Source: Liolophura sinensis
Taxonomy: Eukaryota; Mollusca; Polyplacophora; Chitonida; Chitonidae
Assembly: GCF_032854445.1 (NCBI RefSeq)
Contig: NC_088295.1
Coordinates: 45,745,385-45,809,384 of the forward strand
DNA: 64,000 bases
Direction: 5' to 3'
The position numbers were made by a program, and so were the translations under genes. Shown here in pieces: positions 13,001-26,100 of this stretch (positions within the stretch are counted from its first letter, which is position 1; the number at the start of each line of letters is the position of its first letter). The notes under the pieces are model-generated. The model saw only the letters and a list, made by a program, of their open reading frames with translations. It did no database searches and was not told where the DNA came from.

Positions 13001-16000
13001 AAGGTATACTCTGTTTAAAATTTATTTGGGATACTTTACCGACGCATGTTTGCATTTTGTCCAGTGTTGTCTTTTCTTGTAAATTTAGAATCAATATATT
13101 GTACCAAGGCACACAATTTATTGCCCAAGGAGTTTGCCCAATTTAGCTATATGTTTTTAAGACAATGCTTGTTATATGTTCTAAATTTAAACTGAAACGG
13201 TCCACAATCTATAGATTTAAATCACATTTCAAATTTTGACTGGAGTTATTTCCCTTGTTCTTAATAAATATTTCTCTGATTGAGTAATGTTTCAAAATAG
13301 TCGTCAAAAACATGTACATAAAGCATGCTTTCGTTGGTATTCAGACAGAGAATTCGCAGTTTGCATTAGCCTTCTATATTGACTTATATGAATTCATCTC
13401 TCTGTTCTCATGCTCAGTATTTTTGGATTCGCTTCAGATCCTTGCTAGTGAGAAAGTTAACTATTTTGGACAGCCTGTTGGCATCATTTTAGCAGGTGAG
13501 AAATATTCGGTATATTCTGGTTTGATTCGAACATTTAACCTCGCTTTTCAAGAGTTCTTCATGTGTAGACACAACGACACTGTACTGAACGCTTCTGAAC
13601 TCAACTGTAGAACACAGAAAGGTTAAAACCTGGGCTGTACTGTGCTGGAAGCTGCTAAGTGTTGTTCATGCACCCATGCCATGTAGGTACCTGAAGTACA
13701 GTTAATTGCCGCACGGTACCAAACAGTTAATTAATTTATTTATTTTATTTATTTGATTGGTGTTTTACGCCGCACTCAAGAATATTTCACTTATACGACG
13801 GCGGCCAGCATTATGGTGGGAGGAAACCGGGCACAGCCCGGAGGAAACCCACGACCATCCGCAGGTTGCTGGAGACCTTCCCACGTACGGCTGGAGATGA
13901 AGCCAGCATGAGCTGAACTTGAACTTACAGTGACCGCATTGGTGAGAGGCTCCTGGGTCATTACGCTGCGCTAGCGCGCCAACCAACTGTTCCACGGATC
14001 ACGGTAGCCATTGTCGCACGTTACCGAGGAGTTAATTGCCGCGCGGTACCGAACAGTTTATTGTCGTACGGTACCGAACAGTTAATTGCCGCGCGGCACT
14101 GAACAGTTAATTGCCGCACGGTACAGTGCAGTCATGGACATTGTGAAACTGTACAGCAGCCAGGCGATACTTTGTGGCACAGTGTTGTGCTCCCGTGCAC
14201 GAACCACACAGAACTCTGAAGCAGCACATTATCGTAGCGTTTAATGCCTTAATACAGCTGGATATTTGTGTCCACAGATTCTCACAGCATTGCTGTGGCT
14301 GCTGCCAAGCACGTGACCGTCAAGTACAAAGATGTCAAGCCAGCCATTGTACACATAAAAGATGCCATTGCTAAGGAATCATTCGGTCCTTGTGCTGTCC
14401 CCGATGTGATTTCCGGAGATCCAGATGGTAAGATTTCCGGAGATCCAGATGATACATTTCTACATGCCTAATTTAATCATGTACATTTCGAATTTTGCGA
14501 TTATAAGCTCATTTTTAACGGAAAAACTTTTACAAGTTTGCTGAACTTCCAACATCTTTTCGTATGACACGTTATATTCAACCAACGGCCAATGCGTTTG
14601 TGTCTCCTTTTGTCTGATCAGTGTTTAGAGATGCTACGTGTGAGAAGACATACACAAAACTTTCTACGTTTGCATTTGTTATCATCGCGTAGGACGTACA
14701 TTTAGTCTGATTTAGAATACATAAGGCGACGATATTTATGAAAAACACTGGTACAGGGAGTTAATTTACTACGTTCAAGAAATATTCCACAGAGTTAAGT
14801 TTTATCGGCAGTGTATCATCATACCATTATATTGCCCATCCTTACCTACTTAAGTGTGCACTAGGTACACAGCTTTCATTGCCATAACTCTAACTGAGAA
14901 GTTCAATTGTTTGTTTTGTTTATGTTTTTTTTACTTTCAATGATTCAGAAATCATTGTCTATACATTTTGCACATGTTGACTTCTTTATTCTTTTCATCT
15001 TTTTTGTTAACACATATTATGTTGACTTCAGCCGCAATGGAGTCTGCCCCACACACTGTCTCTGGAGAAGTATATATGGGACATCAGTACCACTTCTACA
15101 TGGAAAACCCGGTGAGGGGCTGTCTTATGTTTACAGCTTGTTTCCATAATTGGGGGTTGAGGACTGATATGGGATAGGCTGAAGGGTTTTCGTTTTACGT
15201 ATGTACCTGGTGATCTGTGATTTCCTTCATCTATATGTCAGTTTTTTGCCATTCAAATATACTGGACTGAAGAGAAATATTCGCATACGAATGGGCTAAA
15301 ACCCCAACCTGTTCGGCCTAAATCTGTATAGTGTATTGTTCATTGATGCCTTCGCGATCAAGGTTTGTGGACAAACTGATAATGTCAGACTAGTGTATTA
15401 TAATAGAATAATTGCTAATCCGGGACCTCCGTGGCCGAGGTATTTAGCGTGCCAGTGACCGAGGAGCCTCTTACCAATGCCGTCGCTGTGAGTTAAAATC
15501 CAGTTCATGCTGGCTCCCTGTCCGCCATACGTAGGAAGGTCTTCTAGCAGCCTTCGGATGGTCGTGGGTTTCCCAAGGCTCTGTCGGGTTGTCTTCCACC
15601 ATAATGCTGGCCGCCGTCGTATAAGTGACATATTCTTGAGTACGGCGTAAAACACCCATCAAGAAAATCAGCGTGGACTAGGTTCGCCATTGCGAGGGAA
15701 AAGGTGCCCATTTGAACGAAACTGACTCATGTTGGTGCTTATTATGAAAGGTGATCATGATCATACACACAATAGGTTTGTTTCAGAAATTGCAGCAGTA
15801 GACCAATACTTAATTTTAACTGTTGAATTTAATACATCTGTATAACCCTAAATGTTTTCTGTATGCACTATTGTAGGTTGCGCTGTGCTGCCCTAAAGAG
15901 AACTCCCTTGACGTCTACACCAGTACCCAGTGGGCAGACATCACCCAGTTTGCTTGTGCGTCAGCCACGGGGAGGTCTGTCAACAGGTACGTACTTGAAT

Positions 16001-17072
16001 TAAAATTAAAATGAATTTACTTACAAATCGTTAAATAATGTTACCGTGCTAAAGTTGGTTAAATAAATGGTTTAGATCAAAATTTGAAGAAAGCTACACT
16101 AGTATTATCATAATCGTTTAGCTATTATATTATAACTAATATTATATAAAGATATAGAAATCTGAAAAATGAATACATCGGTCACTGAATCCTGGAAATT
16201 GAATACGGTAATCACTAAATCCAGAAAAGTAAAGTACCAGTAATCATCTGGATCATCTTCGACGCTAGTACATGTATATTACCCAGGAATCCGTATTTGA
16301 TTGTCGATTCTTTTAATGTAAAGAAGGCTCGCTGTTGCTGATTTCTAAAAACAAAGAAAGAGTGAGTGAGTGAGTGAGTTACCCTGGATCTACCGCTCCC
16401 GAGGTGGACGCTCTACCCACTGTGCTATCCGGGCCGGTAAAACAAAGAAAGAAATATTGCATATGAAAAGATTAATAGCATGCGTTTAATATCATTTATC
16501 ATGTGTGTGACATTTAGACAGTTGTTTTTTATTTCATCCCTTACTCAGCATTGACGTGTCGGTATCAAGATTAGGAGGTGCGTTTGGCGGAAAGGCCACT
16601 AGATCCTTCCTCTTCTCCACATCGGCAGCCATTTGCGCCACCATTACTGGCAGGTCAGCAACGTGAACAGGCTTTATGGCTGTTCCTCAAAATAATCTCA
16701 GGCAGAAAACAGTAGTATCTGCAATAAATGTTCAAGTTTTCGTTTCAATTGTAAAAAATGATGTTTTTTTTGTTGTTTTTTTATAATAATGTCCACAAAC
16801 TGCAGGTAAGAAAAACTGTTTGAAATTCACTTCCTTGTGTCAGATTTCCACACAAAATGACTAAAACAATAGACAATATACACGTTAAAGAGTTTGTAGT
16901 CTTCATTTTTTTATTTTATTTTTTTATTATTTTCTTTTTCATTATTTATAGACCTGTCCGTTTGAATATGAGCCTGCAGGATAATATGCAAGTTGCAGGC
17001 AAGCGTTTTCCAATTCTCGGACAATACAAGGTAGGCAGTAAAACAGCCGTATGATAAGATTTTTTCGTTAGA

Positions 17073-17134
<62 letters not shown>

Positions 17135-20100
17135 TCAAGTCTTTGGACTTTTCGCAAAAGTCCTAGCCTTCGTCTAAAAGAAAGCAAATGCATGAGTCCT
17201 ACAGTTATAGGATGCTTGAATTTTCAACCTTTTGGACCACACATTGTATGTGCATCTGTTTTGTATATATAGCGAGGCCAAGAAGTCTTTGGATTTTTCG
17301 CAAAAGTCCTTGCCATTGTATGAAAGAAAGCAAATACATGAGCCCTACAATTATAGGATGCTTTGAATTTTCAACCTTTTGGACCATTATTTCAGGTTGG
17401 GTTTGACGACTCCGGAAAGCTCTTAGCCATCGACTGTACAATGACTGAGGACTGTGGCTATCATGGCCAAGAGGCGAACTTTGTGGGGCCAGAATTACAG
17501 TCACATTTGGATGAAGGTATAGAAATCCTCTATATGAACTGGTCTAATGCTGCACTAATGATCATGTAGTGCCCATGGAGTCGTTGGACCAGCTGGGACA
17601 TTATAAAAGCAAAGACATTAAGGAAGTTGTCTGCACGACCATATTATTTATTTGATTTTTTTAGTTGCAAGACAAACAGTATAGAATGATTTCAACTGTT
17701 TAAGACATCTTTAATGGTTCAGTTTAACTATTTTGATCAATTTGTGAAGTTTGTCACTTACAAGTTGGATGAGGGTAATGCTTAAATGTGTCAGTTTTTA
17801 TCGTAAATAACAATATGTTATGAAAATTAAAACTAGCCGAATACAGTATACAGTGGTTTTGCTTTAAACGGGTTACTTTCGATCTCTAAATCGACTTTCG
17901 CCACTCCCAGCGGAGCGAACAACTGCCATCTTGATTGGCCTAAGCCATCTTGTGACGTTACTTGGTTAGATAGAAAACATAAAATAACTAAAATTACAAA
18001 CATGGACTGACACTTGACTGTTAACTAAGGGTGTTCAATTTGCCACCCTAATTTAATCCTTAAAATGCAAATGTAATCTGTCATGTTTTTTGGGTTTTGA
18101 GAGACATGTTCTGATTTTGTCAACTCGGAACATTACATCCCAAATGGCAAAACAATAACTTTATTGTTTTAACTTTAATTTATTTATTTATTTGATTGGT
18201 GTTTTATGCCATACTCGAGAATATTTCACTTTTACTACGGTGGCCAGCATTATGGTTGGAGGAAAGTGGGCAGAGCCTGGGGGAAACCCACGACCATCCG
18301 CAGGTTGCTGCAGACCTTCCCACTTACGGCCGGGGAGGACTTACTAAATAAACCCGTTCCGCCAAAGATATTAATAACTATATAATGGCTTCCTTTTTCA
18401 GGGTACTATTGTCCAAACTGGAGAGTCCATCTTCAGTTCGCTCTGACCAATACAGCCGTGAATACATTTTGCCGGGCACCCGGTAGGCACGAGTAGTTTT
18501 GGGGGAACTGGGGCTTTATCGCTGCAAACGTTTGTTATCAGTATATAATTTTCATAAAAACATTTCTTCTTAATCGTTCACATGTATATATACACATATG
18601 GTTTTTTTGCGTTCATAGTCAAAGTCCCTATGTGCTAATGCTTCGAGAGTGAATGAAATAACGGTTGCCGTTACAATGAAGTAACGCCATATTGCATGTT
18701 GGGTGAAAATAGGGTGTTCCACTACTTGGCAGCATTGCAGTCATGTCCAAAGGAAAATATTATTGCTACTAAATCCTGGTCCTATTTGCAATATGTGCAT
18801 TATTTGTGAGGTAATTTACATAAAACAATAAGATCTAAAATGTTCTCATTGTCACTGTTGTTCACCTATTAAAAAGAAGTTAAAAAACTTTTTTGTGACG
18901 TCGTCAGTTGACGTAAAGGTTTTTAAAATACTTGAAAAACTTTATCCTTGAGTGATTTTCTTCTTATAGGCCCTGTGCCCGCTAGTATGATCATTGAGAC
19001 AATCGTTGAACACGTGGCCAGAGCCTTGAATAAAGACCCGATATTGGTGAAGGAAATCAACCTGTACGAAGAAGGACAGGTAATTGCTGCTTTGAAGGCT
19101 CGAAAACTGCTTAACTGACAGACTACGTGCCTAACAAATCGCTTGACTGACGGACTGACGGATCAGCCGATTAACAATGACCAACTGCAATTACAAGAAA
19201 GTTGTACATTGTTGGATTTCCAGCTCTTATCATTTGCCAATCACTGCTCTAACTAAGCATAAACATGTTTCACCTTCAGTCTTGTCAAAAGCCTGTGGGA
19301 CGTTGTGTGTTTCCCTCAGGCCTTGCTCGGCTTCCTCCCATCATTATACTGCACTGTCTTTAACAACAATCAAATAAATAAATAATTTAAGAACAACTTG
19401 AGAATTCACCTCCTGACTTGATTGGCTAGGTACCCAGTTGGTCATTGTGAAAACCTACCTATCTTTGCATATTCCCCTTGGCACAACTGAAAGCCATGCT
19501 CATATTCGCCACAGCTGCGACATCCAAGCAGAAGTTCGTGTTGTCTGGCACCCAGGTCCCTCTTTAAGGGAATGGCCCAGATGGGATGTCAAAATTTGGA
19601 CCAACCCACCGACACAGAGGACTGAACTGCTTGACGAAGCTAATGACCAGATTATCGATTATATCGATTTCTGACTGGTAGTGAGATTACCTTAAAGTGG
19701 CTGATTTTGTTGATTCAGTTTCGCTTGAGCCACCATGAAGCGCTTTTCTCGTTCTCTCTGTAGTCAGATCACACTGGTCACGCTCTGGAGTACTGTAGTT
19801 TACGCCGGCTATGGCAGGAGCTGAAAACATCCGCAGACGTGGAGAACAGACAGAGAGAGATAGAACAGTTCAACCAGGTAATAGTTTATCGGTTCATAAT
19901 TTTCCTAATTTATTTATTTATTTATTTATTTATTTGATTGGTGTTTTACGCCGTACTCAAGAATATTTCACTTATATGACGGCGGCCAGCATTATGGTGG
20001 GTGGAAACGGGGCACAGCCCGGGGGAAACCCACGACCATCCGCAGGTTGTTGAGAGACCTTCCCACGTACGGCTGGAGAGGAAGCCAGCATGAGCTGGAC

Positions 20101-23100
20101 TTGACATCACAGCGACCGCATTGGTGAGAGACTCCTGGGTCATTACGCTGCGCTTGCGCGCTAACCAACTGAGCCACGGAGGCCCCTAATTTCCCTAATC
20201 ATGAAAGATATAGAATGCTGCCTGCTTATGGTCAGAAACATTAAGAGTATCATTGAAAGAATTGTTTTAACATATCATTTGTGCGTTAGAGGTTTATAAT
20301 TTATTAGGTCAGATTTATCGGATTATTTACACCACCGTAGTTTACGGTTTCATTTACTTAGCATTGTCTATTATCTGGATTTATTTTGGTACTTGGATGT
20401 GACCATTTATATGGTTTTGTGTAGCCATGTGTTAATGAAAATAATACTAAAGAATTTGTAAATACTTGACCGCTTTTGTGTTGTCTTCATTGCTCGCAGA
20501 ACAATCAATGGAAAAAGAGGGGATTAGCAATGACACCGTTGAAATATGGCATTATATGGAAAGGCTTCAACTTCACGGCCTTTGTGGCCATTTACAAGGA
20601 TGGAACCGTGGCCGTGAGTCAGGGAGGCGTGGAAATGGGCCAAGGACTCTATACAAAGGTATGTATACGCAAAGATCTATCCATTGATTGCACGCATAAC
20701 GTTCGTCAGTCAACATGGCTGTCCGTGGAAGTTGCTTCATTGCTAGTCGTTTATATACTTTTACTCGTATGCTACATATACCTAGAAGGGGAATTTCTTT
20801 GTGGTGGATCAAACACCATGTTAGATCATTTATGCAACTCAAATGAATGTACAAAATTATAAACACAGAAGAATACAGTTGTTGGGTTGATATTGTAAGT
20901 GTTTTGCCAGGGTTACGTTTCTAAATCGCCTATTTGTGATATTTGAACGTTACAATTTTTTGAAAAACAATGACAAAATATTGAAAAACACATCTGCTAT
21001 CTTTCTATATGAATTATGCCTTTCGAATTCGGCTGCGTCATCACAATTCTTCCGCTTTAAAGATATTATCTCTCTTTTTTCAAATTAACTGTACACCGAG
21101 ATACATCAGTTTTATTTTTATTCAAGATTGTAAATATGTTTTTTTAGGTTGCCCAAGCTGTTGCGGCCACACTTGATGTCCCTGTTGACTTTGTCAAAAT
21201 AAAGCCCACAAACACCCTGATTGCTGCCAACAACAACGTCACTGGTGGGAGCATTGGCAGTGAGCTAAATGTCATGGTATGAACATAGCGCGTAGCAAAA
21301 GCTGTAAACAAAGTGTTTAAATCTGTGAGCGTGCTTGTGTTCTTTGCAGTCCGGATTCGTTGCATACTGTAAGTGAGAACACTGACAATAAGCTCAGTGG
21401 CATGGTATGAAAGGGGTAGGTAGCAAAAATGTAAACAGAATGTTGAATTTGTGATCGTGTTGGCGTTTGTTACAATCCGGAATCGTTGCATTTTGGAAAA
21501 GTCTGTCTTTCTGCTTTGTAAGGTAATTATGTCAGTTACTTCACAATAAGCCCGGTGAGGGTGTAGGTTTCCACCACTCTGCCTGGCATCCTTTCACCAT
21601 AATGCTGGCTGACGTCGTATAAGTCTAATTTTTTAAACAAAAAAAACGGAAAAACACAGCAGTCAAATAAATAAATGAATATAAGCCAGGAGGTTTATAT
21701 TAGGCACTCCGGTTACAGACACCCCCAAAATTGAACTCTGTTGTATGAGTGAAATATTCTACAGTACAATATTACACTCTAAAACTGCAATGTTATTATT
21801 CATCCCAGCATCGTATTCCATGTGACAAAAGGCCTCGCAAGCCATGATGTTAAGAGCCGCTGACTTAAGCTTTCGCTTTTACAATGTTTGCATAATGTGA
21901 TCCAAAAAAATTTAAGTGATGAAATCATCTCTGTTCTAGATTATTGTATTCATCTATGCAAATGTATGAAATCTTTCAAATAACGATTTATAGTAACTAA
22001 AGATGGCACCGGTTTGACATCTATCGGATTCTGAATGCTTTAGTAAAGTATTTGCTGATTATTTGGTAGATAAAAAGGGTTATTACCATACCATTTAGAA
22101 ATGCATGTGTCCACATATGTTGTCCTTCAAGGCTGCCATCGAGTGCTGTAAGATCCTGAACGAAAGGATTGCTCCCTTCCGGACAAAGGATGACCCCTGG
22201 CAGAAGGTTATCATGACCTGTGCGTTTTCTGAAGTTGATCTCACAGCCAAGTACACGTGAGAGACGTTTAGGTGTTCTTCTACATAATTTTATCAGTTTT
22301 CCAGGTTACACTTCATTGGATTAATGGGAAAGCTTATTGTCATTTGGTTTCGCTAGTTTAGACATTTGGCTAACCGTTTCGCTAACTTTAAAAGCATATT
22401 TGGTTTTACTCATGTATTCTTGATAAGTTTGATTTCATGGAAATTGTTGACAAAATTGTATACACTTGTACACCTAACAGTCACAAAGCTCCCCATCCAG
22501 AGAAGCACTTCAACTATTTCACGTACGGAGCCGGAGTGACAGAGTGTGAACTGGACGTTCTGACCGGGGAACAGGAGATCCGCAGACTGGACGCCTTATT
22601 GGATTACGGAGAGAGGTAGGCCCATTAGAACATCTAGTTTCTCTTTGACTGACACCGTAGTTTCCATCACCGTCTCATTGGGTACGTTCATCCGAATCGT
22701 GCAAGTACAAAATAGCCCATCGATGCTTTACTCATTACCTAGAGTCAAGAACAGGGCTAATCCGATGAGTACTGTTGAGTAATGAAGGGAAAAGCTGACA
22801 TTTGCCAGCTGTTGAGACAATAGCATAACGGCGGATAGATATCATTTTAAAGAATGGAGTGTTCACCTTTGATATAGTGTCCACGTTATAGTTGCCGGAA
22901 TACGCTGAACCTACCCGTTCTCCTTCATTGGCTAATCGTTCCCGGATTGAATCGCGTATTTTTGTTTCTGCGTCACGATAAATTCACCAGTAATTAACAA
23001 GGACTGCTTGCCTAGAAACTGAGTTAGATTGGGTGGGAAAGATTTTCTATCCATGGACACCGTGACCTCAAGGTTTGTATTGATGTAACTTTTAATACAC

Positions 23101-26100
23101 TTTTGAACAACCGGCCTCAGGTCACATTCATGAAAATGTAAAAATAATCTCCTCAAACACCAAATAAATAAATAAATAAGGAATAAACTATTTGACTTTT
23201 CCAGCCTGAACCCGACCATCGACATTGGTCAAACGGAAGGAAGTCTGGTGATGGGACATGGTTACTTTCTGTCTGAACACCTCATGTTTGATGATAAGAC
23301 AGGCCGAATGCTGAACAACGGAACCTGGGTAACTATTCCGTGTGGCCATAACTAGTAATCACTCTTGAGGAACCCTCATGTGACTTTATAACGGAAATCC
23401 ATACACGACTTACATTTTTGTGAGGAACGCAGTCGTTTTGCAGAGTAATTGTAGAGTAATAACACCTGTGGATGGTTGTGGGTTTCCCCCGGGCTTCCCC
23501 CAGGCTCTGCCCGGTTTCCTTCCACCATAATGCTGGCCGTCGTCGTATCAGTGAAATATCCTTGAATAGGGCGTAAAACACCAATCAAATCAAATCAAAT
23601 GTATGGTAACACCGTTATGCTTAATTGGCATATTGCGGTATGATGTCAAACAATACCTATATTTTAAAGATGTTTCCAGATTTAGGGACTAGTGACAAAT
23701 AAGTTTGAATTACCAAATAACTCCCTGGCTAATAGTGACAACTCAATATACACAATACGGCAACAAAACCATATTTGTGAATTAGTTTGGCCATGGTTTA
23801 TTGCCGAAAATAATTATCTAAGAATGGCGTATACATGGGTAATACACGCCTGACTCGCCAAAAGGTGATCCCTGTGGTAAACTCCGGCAGACCCTTAAAA
23901 CTGATCCCCAATGGTTTATCAGGGGCAGATCTAAAACTGGCAGGCAACCGATCCTTATCTCAGAACTTAATCAATCCCCCCCCCCCCTCTGGGTATGACA
24001 CAGGCAGACCGAGCACAGCTGTAAGAAACACACGTGTCTCCCTCGGGTAAAGCACAAGCACATGCCTCCTAACTTCCAGTGGTACGAACACAGGCAAGTC
24101 ACCATTATCTTATCAGTGTCATTTTTCAACCTTCTATAACCATGTAGACCCCTGCCACCTTGACTGTTATGGTCCCATGATAATTTTAAACGCATTTCAA
24201 ACAACTGACAATATATATACACAGGGTGGGTGGGTGGATGGAAAAATTAGATTCATTTGTAAAGACTGCTACGCGTAGCACACTAAACGTCCGTCTTGGC
24301 CGAATTGTTATCGGCGAATGACGATATTTGCGCGATCTAGTCAGTTACCTTACAGCTCAAATGAACCGCCACCCAAAACTCACAGCCTAGAGGGAGATAA
24401 CTCTTATCGACAAATATGTATTATGCCATCTACTCTTCAAAGAGGATAACTCTCATGGGCTTGTAAGTAAGTTATGTAAACACGGTTTACAAGCAAAGAT
24501 AACAATGTCTCCAAACACCACCAGCCAGTTCGTATTTTAGATAATAAATGTTAACATTTAGGTGTGAACATAATTAAATTTCAAATTTTGACATGTCAAA
24601 ACTGGCACTGTAGAATCGTAAGCAATATATCTTGCCATATAAGAATAACTCAAATTCTTAAGTATTAGACACATACGCGTGTTTGTTGTGTGTTAAAATG
24701 ATTCTAGAGTTTGAATAAGTTAAAATGCGAACAGCTGTGTAAATTTTAGGAAAATTATTATACATTTTAAACTGTAACGCCATATTGATTGTCGCTGTCA
24801 TATAAAAGGATATTCTTGAGGATGGCGTAAGACACCAATAAAATAAATATATGAAAGGAAAAACGTGTACTGAGTAGGTTAATATTTTGTGAAAGAAAAT
24901 TATTTGAGCTGTTTTAAAATAATAGCAAGAATTCGATTAGATTTGTGATGATCGATTTTTTACGGATATAGCCTTAGGGACATAAGCCATTAACATTTCT
25001 CATTTGTTGCAAAACCACCCACTCACGCAGAACCATGTATCAAACTCTTTACACAGGATAGTGATTGTCAAACTTGTTGGATCTCAAACTTTTATCATGA
25101 ATAACATTAACTCTATTTTATCTGTCAAAGTTTCGAACAACTCTTTGTTTCTGTTTTGACAGGAATACAAACCTCCCACGACCAAGGACATTCCGATTGA
25201 CATGCGTATAAGTTTCCTGAAGGATTCCAACAATCCCCTTGGTATTCTCGGATCTAAAGGTAGGTATAAGGTAATTACAAATCACCTACCGGGAAATCGA
25301 TGCAGTGGGAATGTTTTTTTTTTTAATAAAAAAAATCCTTCTATGCAATTATTGGGTGGTCCTTGGTCCGAAATATTCCATGCAGTGTGAATACTGTTTT
25401 TTTTTTCAAATTTAAAATATCTTTAAGGAGTTAGTGGATGCTATTCGGCCTGACGTTAAAACAGGCTATAATTAAAGGAATGTTTAGCTGTCCAGAAATC
25501 TCCTAAGATTATCCTTAACACAGCAAAGGGGGCCAGTGATTGGATGGAATTCACGAAGCATTCATGGCGTTGCGTGCCCATAACAACTTTTGGCAACGAC
25601 CACTGTAGGCATTAGCGTTCAGCACTGAGGGGTTAGAGCAAGGAAATAGGAGTGGTTGACCAGGTGTCAGTATAATTTGTCTGAGTGGGATGTCATGTCT
25701 GGTGTCTTTGGCATTTGATTCTTAAGTATGACTCTTCAGGGTTGGCAACACTTTGGCGGTTTGGACTCGCCCTGTCACAAGGAGACACCATATATGTACA
25801 CACATCTAATGACTTCCCCACGTCATGTGGCTAAAATATTGTTAAGTACGACGCATAACTCATCGCATACGTACATGCATAGATGCATACATACATACAT
25901 AGGTGCATACATACATAGGTACATATAATACATAGGTGCATAATATATATGTGCATGCATACATAGGCGCGTAAATACATACACAGGTGCACACATACAT
26001 ACATACATACATAGGTGCACACATACACACATAGGTGCATACATAAATAGGTACATACATACATACCTAGGTGCATACATAGGTGCATACATACATACTA

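Noticed and set aside
13418-13437. Alternative acceptor 20 nt upstream for oxidase exon 16
   Set aside because: Using it would add 20 nt and break the frame; starting at 13438 continues FGKEE into [12 protein letters not shown].
20100-20187. Possible tRNA gene on the minus strand
   Set aside because: The tRNA-like A and B boxes are the head of a SINE; the same head recurs at 13732-14000 and 30186-30447 with a non-tRNA body.
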